DNA of 64,000 nt from Welwitschia mirabilis (lineage: Eukaryota > Gnetophyta > Gnetopsida > Welwitschiales). Every line of letters begins with the position of its first letter. Position 1 is the first letter of the stretch. The notes beneath the pieces are model-generated. The model saw nothing but the letters and a program-made list of their open reading frames with translations. It was not told the origin of the DNA and searched no databases. Below are positions 12,204-22,751 of the stretch, piece after piece. Location: the NCBI GenBank assembly GCA_051453625.1, contig JBOZIK010000001.1, forward strand, positions 91,991,118 through 92,055,117. The letters are read 5' to 3'. Made by a program: the position numbers and the translations under genes.

Positions 12204-13560
12204 TGTTAACATGTATAAGTTAACATTAGAATCAAGTTAAATAACCAATTATTCTTAATAAAAGACATTAATGAATCAATTTTATCATAAAAACATGTCT
12301 TTTATTGATTTTCACAATAATTATGGACTTATCATGTGCACATGACATTTTTAGGTAAATTATGCTCAACTGAAAGACATGCTTAAAAATGAAAATTAAT
12401 GAAGCTCAAATATCGATACCACCATCTAGGACTACCAGCAATGCTCTTCCTTCTAGGTCGAATATATTAAATCTCACATTGCTTAATTGTTATGGAAATT
12501 TAGATAAAATGCAGTTATGTTCTTGTTTAAATTCCACATCAAAAATAAATTGCATTCTTAACAACACGTGTTAGTAACAACAAGAATTCACAGAATGACA
12601 TGTGGCATTGCTGAATAGGATGATGGTGAAGAAACATGGCTATGACAATGGTTGGCAACAACTGCAACATCTAGGAGCCAAGTGTTAATGTCATCATAGG
12701 AATCTCTACTAATTGGAAAAGAAGACAAACCATCCTACTTAATGTTATGATTATGTAATTATGCATCTAACGCTATAAGCCAGGGAATTGTAACCGCCCC
12801 TCTTCTCCATCTCTCCATATACAAAGGCTTTAAACCTTTCATTATATCATCTTTGGCTTTGGAGAATTGTAGAACCTTGGAGTGTCAATCATGATGGCTT
12901 TCTAAGCAATTCTTTAGGGGAGTGAGCTAGTCTTCAAGGATTGTTGAGGAGTTATTCTATCGTCCTTCTTCCTTTGTTGTAAAGTGTCCTTTTGTGTAAC
13001 ACAAAGGTTATTATTTCTTATTTTAATTCATGAGTCACATTATAATTAGAATACTTGAACAACAACATGATCATTAAACTTATTTGCATTTGAGTGAGCT
13101 CTTTTAAATGCTTGATTCAAGTCTTTTAACTTTATATATTTTAAGTACTTAGGATCCTTACTTTTTATTATTTTTTAAGGCTTTGAAGATTAAGTGATAA
13201 TTAAGTTCACCATCACTCATATGGTGAATGAGATTATGTTACCATGATTTCAGCCAAAACACTTGATGGTTTTAAGTGTGTTACACGAAGGCATTGGACA
13301 ACATTGAAATGAAGGATTGCTTGAGAACAAACAGGTGATACTTTGGAACTAGCTTGCTTCCCTTCTGTCTCAAGTCAAAGTTCAAACATAACTCTAAAAG
13401 CATCTCTTTCTCTTCTTTTTTTTCGTTCGTTTTATTGTAACTTGCATTTAAATTTAAGTTAGTGCAAGACTTCTAAACAACTACCCATGGTATTCCTATT
13501 GAAGAACAAGAACTAAGTGCAAACTTAGGTTTAAATCTGTGCATTGTAAAACATCAAACA
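12204..13560 (+). repeat. Right LTR of the gypsy element
   Basis: It starts TGTTAACATGTATAAG and ends ACATCAAACA, and it aligns with the left LTR over its whole length. The two LTRs differ at many positions, so the insertion is old. TTATG follows as the right target-site copy, after which the interrupted copia integrase resumes on the minus strand. Confidence 0.8.
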
Positions 13561-13565
13561 TTATG

Positions 13566-16209
13566 CTTATTCTTCTTGAAGATTTACACTAATGATTTCT
13601 ATTACTGTTGTTGTTATAGGATAGAAACACTTATAAGCTTTGCTATTGGAAGAATAACCTGTAAAAGATACATTTAGTTAATCTAGAGTCCAACTTATCT
13701 TGACCTAGTTTTATGTCTTAACAGAGCATTTAGGTCCAAAGATTTTTTGATGATCAATATTGGGTTTCTAACCAAACCATTATTCATAGGATGTGAAGGT
13801 GTGTATATGTCTTATGATGATATTGTTTTGTAGATAATTAGATGTATTGATTGCTTCTTCCTAAAACATTTTGTCTAACTTTGACTCTATATGAAGTGTT
13901 CTAGCCATATCCATGGAAGATCTTTTCTTTTTCTTTTAGCTGCTCCATTTTGTTGAGGGGTATATTAAGTGGTGTGTTGTTAAGATATTCCTTCTTTGTT
14001 TAGAAATCCAATGAATTCCTTTAAAACATATTTTATTGCCCTATCTAATCTCAATGTTTTGATTTTTTGGTTTATTCATGTTTTTGTCTAGTTGTTGAAT
14101 CTCTTGAAGTATTCTTAAATTTATGATTTGTATCTCATGAAATGAAGGAATATAATCTATAGCAATAACCAATAAGTGTGATACAATATCTATTATTAGT
14201 CAAACTTATTGTCTCATGGGATCACAAATGTTTGTATGTATTAGAGAGAGTAGAGTTGATTTGTTGTATCCAGCCTTTGGAAATGAAATTCTTGTTATTT
14301 TTCTTGAATGCAAATGTTACAAGAATGGTTTGGTGGTATGTTGAAATGTGGAAGTCCTCTTACCAAATCATGTTTTAACATCATTATGTATGTAGGTGAA
14401 GCATGTCCCAACCTCTTATGTCATGTTGTAAATGTATTTTCATTTGTGATTGCTACCAGCACTTTTGATTTTTTAAGTTTAATCTTGTGAAGATTATTGG
14501 ATGACTTTGACATCATAATTTTCATTAGCCTTTGCTAATAAAGCACTTGTTATTTGAAAATTTTTCTTTTATTCACTTGATTGTAGTTTCTTAAGACTAA
14601 TCAAGTTGTAATCAAGTTAAGGAACACAATAAAAATCTTTAATTTTCATTTCATTGTTGTTTTCATCTACTTGATTATAGGGCCTTTGACTGTTGTCAGT
14701 TTTTTAAACAAATCCTTTACCATGTCATATGTTGGAAACATCTACTATCTAAATACCAATCAATCATAGTATGGGCAACTAAGGCTTCAATGTATCCATG
14801 TTTAGGTGAACGTTGGATAAAGTTGAAGTCTGTATCAACAAAAGTAACAAATCCTCCAGCTTCCACATGTTCCTATTTTTCTTGATTGATAGCTTTAATC
14901 ATATAGGCATTTTTATCCCTAAGTCTTCTTCTATAATGTCTTGCTATATTCCCTTTTTGGTTGTAGTAATAACCTATTTGATTTTCATTCATTGATGTAT
15001 TTTGTTCACTAGGTTCTTCATGTAAATCTTGTGGATTTTTGGAAAGCCATTACTTATACCTTCTACTCTCTCCACTTGGTCTATTGTTAGATGTATTTCT
15101 AGATTTCTAATTTCTGGAGTTATCTCTACTATTTGATTGCCTTCTTAGATTATTACCTCTTTGTTGGATGTAGTTTCTACCTCCTCTTCCTCTATTGATA
15201 TTCCTTCCTCCTCTTTGATTTCCAAAACCCTTTCCTCTACTTCTAAAATGATTTGTGGATTCATTGGTTAAGGTTCTACATGCCTTGGGATCACTTACCT
15301 CTCTTTCTTCAAGTCTCATTTCATGTAAGGATAACCTACCCACCAATTCCTCAATTGTCATTATACTAAAGTCACCAAAGTTTTCAATTGTAATGGGTAT
15401 TTAATCAAATTGTCTTATAAATGTTCTTAGAAGTTTAAGAATTTGATCCTTCTCACTTATAAAAGAACCTTGAATGTCTATTCCTTTGACCAAGTATTTT
15501 ACACGTTGCACATAAGTTTAAAAATCTTCTTCTTCTATCATTTTTTAGATTTCCATATTGTGTTCTAAGATTGTGGACTTTAACTTCCTTAATCCTATTG
15601 TGACGTTGATCAGTGATATCTAAACCTAGTCATAATTTGTAATAAGGTGTGTAGGCTTAAACCTTCCTCATTTCATCCTTTAGCATACTAACATAGATTG
15701 TTGTCATTACATTGCTATCATCTTATGCAGCCTTCTATTTTGATCTCTTTATAGCGTATCTATTGGTAAGGAAAGTGTTTTAACATTAGTATCAACTACA
15801 TATCACAAAGCATAGGCCTTGATATATTTCTTAATCCTAAAATTCTAGAGTGTGTAAAACTTATTTTCAAACATAGGTAGCAACCCTTTTCCCGTTATGG
15901 TAAAATGGAAAAGTTTCATTGCTTATCCATAATAGGTATTAATTAAACTTGATCCCGTATGGTTTGTAAAGTGAACAACCAAAAGATTTGTTATTTCACA
16001 AAATTGTTAAGTAACAAATTCAACTTCTATGAACCAAGACTATTGCAAACTATGTAGACATTGTTGATTTCTGAAGTTATGGAATTTAAGAATGACTCTT
16101 ATATCTCCACTCTCTAAGTAAGGCAAAATGTTGGCTATAAAATATCTTCAAATTGCTATAAAAATCTGACCTATTTGACTACTTAAGGACATGGGATAGC
16201 TCTGATACC
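13566..16209 (-). pseudogene. Ty1/copia gag, protease and integrase remnant (5' half of split element)
   Basis: Read from 16209 leftward, this is the 5' half of the copia element whose 3' half is 4253-6095. The primer-binding site GGTATCAGAGC lies at 16209-16199. Gag follows, with an open piece at 15361-15107 (MTIEELVGRLSLHEMRLEER and a Gly/Arg-rich basic tail) typical of copia gag C-terminal regions. A damaged zinc knuckle follows near 14950. The protease site at 14749-14741 reads WYLDSRC where D-S-G is expected, so the glycine is lost. Integrase runs to the LTR junction, ending near KAYKCF. Frameshifts and stops are frequent. The gypsy element interrupts the integrase-RT linker at 13565. 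Confidence 0.75.
16199..16209 (-). other. Copia primer-binding site
   Basis: The minus strand reads GGTATCAGAGC, the sequence complementary to the 3' end of initiator methionine tRNA that most plant copia elements use to prime minus-strand DNA. It lies 3 bases inside the LTR, as expected. Confidence 0.8.
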
Positions 16210-16212
16210 GAA

Positions 16213-16567
16213 TGTTTAAATCATTAAGATTTCTTACACATAGTTATGCCTATTAATACACAATTTCATGTTTTAATTTTATTGCCAAATGATATGATAA
16301 ACATATGAATGAATAACCGTAACTAAATAATGTCTAAAAGTTTAGAAATGTTTATTTCGTAAAAAGAAGTAGCAGATCCATTTAAAATAGTATACCAGCT
16401 CAATAAAGATGACTGTAAGACAAATTTGGTATCGTAGATAATGATAAAAGGAGAATAAAAATGTGAGAAAATAGATCAACTTTTTTTTAAATGAATATTA
16501 TATAGGCAATGCACTATAGCAAAACAGTAAATTAAAGTTGGATGACAAAAGATAATCTTTCTTAACA
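16213..16567 (-). repeat. 5' LTR of the split copia element (about 355 bp)
   Basis: On the plus strand it begins TGTTTAAATC beside the primer-binding site and ends TTCTTAACA, giving TGTT...AACA ends. A minus-strand CCTATATAATATTC near 16490 is a good TATA box in the right orientation. The right boundary is chosen from the terminal repeats and the TATA position, because no second LTR remains for comparison. Confidence 0.55.
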
Positions 16568-17660
16568 TAGGGAATTCACACATGTAAAATTGCAATGAGA
16601 ATTCAAAACCTTAAATAGGCACAGAGCCCAAAGCAGGAGGAAATGATTTTATTACCAGCGCTTGCGAAACTAATGATACTATGTGCTTTTATGAAACCTT
16701 ATTCTAAACTGGATTGGAATGCAGCACTTGTATCAGAACTGTAAGCATCAAGAACCTTTTGCTGGGACTTCTTTCGTATTGTTGAATGGAATTGCTGCAA
16801 CTTCTATACTCAGATCTCAACTGTGTGACATAGTTTACAGAGGAGAAGCACATGAATCTTGACAAATTAAAAGCCTTATTAATTTCAATTTGGTTACAAT
16901 TTCTGAAAATAGATTGATGAAAACGAATTTGAAGACGCAAAGAACCAAAAGACTGACTTTCTAGTGTAATGCCCTTTTATGCGGATAACAGACCAACAGA
17001 AACCACAAATTTCTGCTAACATTTCCCAGAAACTTTATGCAGTAAAGGATCTATCAGAAATTCCCAAACCCTCATTTTAAGGCTCCATAGATAAGGGCTA
17101 CGGATTTTATTTCTGTAAGGAAAGCTGGAAATAACAAATCATTTTAACCTTTTTTTTTTTTTTTACTTCGCTTAACAATTTCATGAATTCGCTGCTAAGT
17201 TGCTGAAGAAGCTTCTTGACCTTTTGAATGATTGTCTTTTGATTTTTGCTCTGGAGATGGTCCGTTTCATTCTTCGAGGGATTCCTTGAAGAAGCTTTTC
17301 GTTGATGTAGAGATATTGTCCACCGGGAAGAACGTAAGCGTGGAAACATGCAACGACGCAGGAGTTCTGGAGATAAAAATAAAGGTTGGAATCTGCAAGA
17401 ATGCCTGCCTTTCTTATTTCTTGTTATGTGAATGCCGTTTCAGTCTCTGGAGTAGAATCTGAATCAAATTTGAACTCTAAGATCTGGTTCTGTAGCTTGA
17501 ACGATGAAGCTGTTATTTTGGCGTTGGAGGTAGGAGCAAACAGAGATTAAAGAAACATTAAAGAAAGTGTTACGTCTCTGCAATCGTTCTCATGAGTGCA
17601 TTTATAGGGGCAACCCATTTGCCTGTTTCAGTTTTCATTAGGCTTTACGCCAATTTGAGT
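16568..17660 (-). other. Gene-like unique segment; possible minus-strand transcription unit
   Basis: This stretch is less AT-rich and more complex than its surroundings. On the minus strand a TATAAAT lies at 17606-17600 and an AATAAA at 16653-16648, which would fit a transcript of about 950 bases. However, the best coding-like signal (G-rich first codon positions) is on the plus strand. A frame at 17255-17385 reads DSLKKLFVDVEILSTGKN and then VSVETCNDAGVLEIKIK. A separate 49-codon plus-strand ORF at 17401-17550 reads MPAFLISCYVNAVSVSGVES and ends EVGANRD. I do not recognise either product, and the two frames are not joined by a convincing intron. It could be a decayed host exon, a gene capture or a noncoding RNA. 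Strand is uncertain. Confidence 0.3.
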
Positions 17661-20600
17661 TTGGGCCGTGTATCCTAGAAAGCCCCAAATGCAGGCATAG
17701 TTTCCTGTAGCTTCCAGCATTTATTCTGCAAATAGAAGGCCCAAAGCGTTGAGAGGGATCTTAATCTGAATAGAACGTTTCTTGCTTATTCTCAGATGAA
17801 GAAAGGCTTTTATACTTCTTGCTTAAACCTTTTCCTCCTCCATAGTAGGAACACCCTAAATTGAGAACTTGTTAGACAATTAGCTGAGACTTCATTTGAA
17901 AGAATTTCAATGTATGCTAGTAAACTCCAAAGGAGATTCTGTGTAACTTTTGAAGCATTTCAAAGTAGCAAAGCATTAAAAAGAGTTATTGAATCATGTC
18001 ATCCTATGAAAAGAGAAAACCAGATCTTAAAGGAGCATATTCTCGATGCCAAGGATTCTTTGATTAAGCCAAGAAATATGTAGTTAATCCCTCTGTTTTG
18101 AGTTCTCTTAATAATTTCTTATTTTTTCACCTTTGCACTTCATAAATGGACACTACTCTTAATGGTGTCACTTTTCAAAGGTATGATACTTCCATGGATT
18201 ATTAAATTTCTTAAATTAGTTGCACATTGATCAAACATGAAATAAATTTTTTTAAGTCTTGAAAGCATGATTAAGCTTGATGATTAAAATCCAAAAAGTT
18301 AGGGACTACATAAATAATACTAAAACGTTTTTCATTACTAAATAGAACATGTTTAACTTACTTGTATTTTAAACTTCTATTACTTAAGCTATAAAATGGT
18401 CTTCTATATTAGCAAAATTTCACTTATGTTTTATATTACAAAACTCTACAAAGACTAATGTGTCGTAGATCAACTAGTAGAACTACCTATCACAGTATTG
18501 GATTACTTGAAAAACTTTTAGACAAGGTTGTTCATCTAAAAGCCTTAAAAGAAAATCGGTATGTAGTAATGTTCTTGATAGGAAAAAACACAAATGATCA
18601 AGTATTAAAGGGTAACATTTTTCTTACCTAATGGAGCTATTCTATTATTATCTTTTAAATGTGACTTTCTTTATATTGACAACTTTGAAAATGAAGCTTT
18701 AGCTTAAGAAATTAATATCGCATCTTTTTGGTTTTACAAAACTCAAAGTGTTTAGTACTTATTAGCTTGTAATTTACTAAGTCACTAATAAATTACCCTA
18801 TAATCAAACCTCTTAGTTCTACATCCTAACTTGTTATAAAATTGATCTATTTCTTAGATTATTCACAAGCTACATGTGATTCCTCATTCAAAAAATAAAT
18901 GGGTTAAATAATTTGCTACTTTAGATGGTTATTATAGAAATCAAAATCTTCCTTATAAACTTTACGAATCAATGCCATTACCTAGTTTATTATTGAAACA
19001 AACAATAAACATCATCTTCAAGTTAATAATCAAATCGAATTTTTAAACTGAAATAGTGCATGACAAAGAGATTCTTAGTGTGCCTTTATCTTCTATTGCC
19101 TTTATAACCAAACTATATCTTTTCACTTACATGGATCTTAGAAGAAAACTTTTATAATGAAATTTTAAATGTATGTTATTTACCTTGGAAAATTATGTAG
19201 CAGGTTATTTAATGGGATACTATTAGGATGTCTATCTCTAAGGATGTTTTCACAATGTTAGAACAAATTCATACTAGTAGAAATCTTTCACTAATTATAA
19301 TCATAAGACAAACTATTTTGCAATCACATTGTAATAAGATTATGTCTATTTTATTAAAAAAATGTAAAAAAATGCTAAATCTCTTCTCCTACTATTTATC
19401 AATTCACAAATAATCTATTTCTTTTTAAACTTATATGAATACTCAAACAATAGGGGGTATACTTAAGAAGGTTCATTTAACTCCCTCATCTAGATCAAAT
19501 GCATTTATTCTTACTTCCATTGAGTACTTTCTAAATAGACAGGAGCAACTCAAATGAAAGCATAACCACAAAACACATTACAAAATTCCTAAGTAGTCAT
19601 ATATTTTCCAAATTCATTTTACCTAACAAGATTATCACAATATTGACCCAAAATTTAATTCAAAAGAAATGAAAAAAAATGTTAACACGAATTTGTTAAT
19701 TAGTTTTATTTTTTCTTTTTCTTTTTCTTTTTTCTTTTCTTTTTCTTTTTCTTTTTTACCCCTTCACTTTAGGACACCCGCAACAAGATAAATAAGCAAA
19801 TTCAACAAACAAATCCTTCATCAATTTGTTAAAGAAGATGGTGAAGGAAAATCCAAAAAAATCAACATAAAAATTAGTTTACACTCTACGGGTCTATCAT
19901 AATAGTACTAGAAAAACAAGAAGGGAAATGACTTTGACTTCTAAAATGAAACAAAAGTAATTTTGCTAATTGAAATTCATAATTGTACTGTAGGAAACTG
20001 AGCAGAGATGTTAAATCATGGAATCAAAAGATTCAATGAAGGTTTTTCTAGCTAGAAAAACTAATGAAAGAAAATTATCTATCATACAACCTAATCAAGA
20101 ATAATAAAACTAAATATCCAAAGCATGTAATTAACACATGAATACTAGATCATTTATAATAGAAGATCTAATCCTCAAAATTAATAAGAAATCAAAATTT
20201 AGTTCAAACATGATTGATCTGTGCATGATTTCAAAGAAATTTAATAACGAGATCTATTAATTATATAACTTAGAAGGGATATGAGAAAAGGACGCTGTGA
20301 ACTCCAAAAATGTTAAATTATGATATGAATAATAACAAATAAAAATTATTCACAAAAGCTTGATGAATTTTTAATAATATTTTTTTAATCTTTTCAAAGT
20401 TATAATGTATTTGAATATTATTTTGAGTGATTTTTAAATAGAAATATGCACATCATGTTTTGTTGATTTATCCTACTCATGTTTTTTTTCTTTTCTTTTT
20501 TTTTTTTATTTTTACATTAAGTTACAAGAATAACTTCAAACTATTAAAAAAATAGTAATATCAACTTTGTTCACTTTAAATTATCTTCCTTATCAAAATC

Positions 20601-21559
20601 TTTAAAGATTAAAGATAAAGTTTTTTTAAAAGCATCTCAACATGATAATTGTTATAATAATAATTTTTCTTTTCTAAAAATTTGTAGAGGTATTTGATAG
20701 TCCAAAAACTTCATAAATTCTATTGTTGTTTCATCATACTTATTATCAACATCTAGCTAATCTTGCTTGCATTTTCAAATTTTCTTCAAGTATACATTCA
20801 TTAAGAATCCTATTGCAAACTTAGTTTATTTTATCAAAAGAAAATAAGTTCTTATCCAATATTTACCTTGTTTTAAGGATCATCTCTTTTCTAAGGATTC
20901 TAATTCAATATCTAGTTTAGAGAATAAGAAGACTGACCAAAATCTTTGTACCTATCAGTTTCAAATTAGAGAGTTTTAGGATAAAAGAATACACCTTGTC
21001 TCCTCATCCTAAAAAAGGGGAAGCTATATGCACAAAAATGCGCTTAACAATATATATCAAAACAAAGTTGGTAAAAGGATAAAATTCTCATTATTTAACC
21101 TTACTTAAATAATATTTGGTTAAAAGTTTATGCACTATTCATTTGTCTTAATAACATTTATCATTTAAAATGCAGTTATTTTAATTGCCAAAAATGAAAC
21201 TATGCCAACTCATCAGTAATTCCTATAAACTATTCTAGCATCAATCCTCTTGTAATATAGAAGGGGAAAAGTAATCAAAAGACAGAGATAAGATGAATCT
21301 TTCAATCATTAACTCCACAATTGAAGCAAGCCTTGGTTTTTGTGCTGAGAGAGTAGACTATAATCTCTATCAAAGTGGTATTTCCTATAATAAGTAAGAA
21401 GGGGACTTCTTCTTATGTATTTTTTGTAATAAGGTTTTCTTTATTGTTTCTATTCTTTTTTGGATTTGATTTAAGTTTCATATTTAAATTTATTGCAACA
21501 CTACCTCTCAATTCCTTTTAAAGAATAAATCTTTACTAAGTAATATTGTAAAGTTTGAC
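17661..21559. other. AT-rich intergenic sequence, nothing recognised
   Basis: I find no domain, LTR pair or RNA gene here. It includes pyrimidine-rich low-complexity tracts at about 19706-19757 (T with regular C) and 20484-20510. The open frames are short and have no coding character. Confidence 0.5.
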
Positions 21560-21740
21560 AATGAGATAGTAGGTTAAGTGGTGGGACACCTGTTTCTACT
21601 CAGGAGGTTAGAGGTTTAAAGTTTTTGATAACTCGATTAATATAATATAGGGCCTTGGGGCTATAATTAAATCATTTATCTAGGTGATTGTAGGGGTTTG
21701 TACTCCCAGAGTCAGTACAACATTAGAAGTTTCTAATTTG
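21560..21740 (+). mobile_element. tRNA-derived SINE-like element
   Basis: The 5' portion resembles a tRNA. TAGGTTAAGTGGTGGGACAC fits the RNA polymerase III A box region. CTCAGGAGGTTAGAGGTTTA follows with the spacing of anticodon arm and T arm, and GAGGTTTAAAGTT is a degenerate B box (GGTTCGANTCC). A tRNA-unrelated part continues through GGGGTTTGTACTCCCAGAGT. Loss of T-arm pairing argues against a working tRNA gene. Boundaries are approximate, and I did not find a second copy in the window. Confidence 0.45.
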
Positions 21741-21755
21741 ACATTCCTTGAATTT

Positions 21756-21965
21756 AAATTTTAATATATACTCTTATGTAATAATATAAAAGTATATTTA
21801 GCTCTACTTATCTTTTAATATGTTATATACAAATCATTTATGTAATCATGAAGACTATGCCCCCAACACACATAAAGTCATTAAATATTTTGAAATATCT
21901 GTTAAAATTTAATTTTAATATATACTTTTATGTTATAATATAAAAGTATATTTGATTCTACTCAC
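21756..21965. repeat. Direct repeat of an AT-rich 55-bp unit
   Basis: A unit with TTTTAATATATACT and then ATAATATAAAAGTATATTT appears at about 21760-21805 and again at about 21910-21955, around 150 bp apart, with few differences. It lies just upstream of the host gene. Confidence 0.6.
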
Positions 21966-22162
21966 ACTTTTATATCTCTAGAGACAACTATAACTGAGAT
22001 TTAAACAATTAATGCCTATCTCTGAAGGTCCAAAAAGCCACTTATAAAATCTCTGCCGAATAAACTAATAACCTTGAATAATATAATTCTATTTCTCATA
22101 AATTAATTTCTTATTTACTTTGAGGAAATTAAAGCATCATCGGATCATTCCGAACTTCACAG

Positions 22163-22169
22163 TATATAT
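22163..22169 (+). promoter_or_regulatory. Possible TATA box of the plastid-protein gene
   Basis: TATATAT lies 38-44 bases upstream of the chosen ATG. This would give a very short 5' UTR, so it is only a candidate. An ACGT core (CCACGTC) lies closer, near 22190. Confidence 0.25.
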
Positions 22170-22206
22170 CATGTTGTTATCTGCATTCTCCACGTCTCAA
22201 GCCAGG

Positions 22207-22751
22207 ATGGCCTCGCTCACACACGCCGCTGCTCTCTCCAGTGTGCAGCAGCGTTTTCCATTTGGCAGCCATCTTCATCCTTCTCGCAATCTCGTCGGCA
22301 AGACCCGGTTGAGAGTTCGGCCTGGACGCATTGAATGGGTGAGCAATATCTCTCTTATAATCTCTCTGTGAAATCATGACACATGAATAGTAATTAGGAG
22401 GATATTCAATTTGAAGTTAAATGGACGAATGAATGAAGGATCCAGAGGGATTGCTTGGACCTCCAAGCGGAGGTCACATTGCAAGAAGACAGTTGCAGAG
22501 GGAATTGGATAAGCGCGGTGATCTTGAACGTCAACTACGCAAAGAGAAAGACGAACGGCGCCAGGTTCCATTGCATTTCCATTCCATTTCATTTCCGTTC
22601 ATGTTTTATTAAATTAGAACTCGGCGAGTGAGTGATTGTTTCCTTTCCATCAGGCTCGTTCGGTTCCTGACACTGTCCAAGGCCTTGTCGACTATTTGCT
22701 TGAGACCGATGCTCGTGACATGGAATTCGAAATCGCTAGATGCAGACCCAG
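22207..22751 (+). CDS. Plastid-protein gene, exons 1-3 (5' block)
   Basis: Exon 1 (22207-22338) carries the transit peptide and ends TGG before GTGAGC. Exon 2 (22439-22564) starts GATCCAGAG after a weak acceptor with little polypyrimidine and ends CAG before GTTCCA. Exon 3 (22654-22751) follows a clear TTTCCATCAG and ends CCCAG before GCAGAA, a GC donor. Introns 1 and 2 are only 100 and 89 bases. An upstream in-frame ATG at 22170 exists, but the transit-peptide-like start at 22207 has the better context. Confidence 0.78.

Larger units (their letters stand above)
6096..13560 (+). mobile_element. Ty3/gypsy (Athila/Tat-like) LTR element lacking RT and integrase
   Basis: The element is bounded by two related LTRs of about 1.3 kb, each starting TGTTAAC and ending ATCAAACA. 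The flanking five bases are TCATG at 6091-6095 and TTATG at 13561-13565, a target-site duplication with one transition. It sits inside the integrase-RT linker of a minus-strand copia element, whose two halves are 4253-6095 and 13566-16209. Internally it has a gag remnant (about 8500-9060) and an aspartic protease remnant (about 10140-10500), both on the plus strand. I find no reverse transcriptase or integrase between 10740 and 12203. The internal region is only about 4.8 kb, far below a full Athila-type element, so this was probably a deletion derivative. Confidence 0.75.

Noticed and set aside
21560-21640. tRNA gene
   Set aside because: The A and B box remnants are present, but the T-arm and acceptor pairing are lost and a tRNA-unrelated tail follows, so it is a SINE-like remnant at best.
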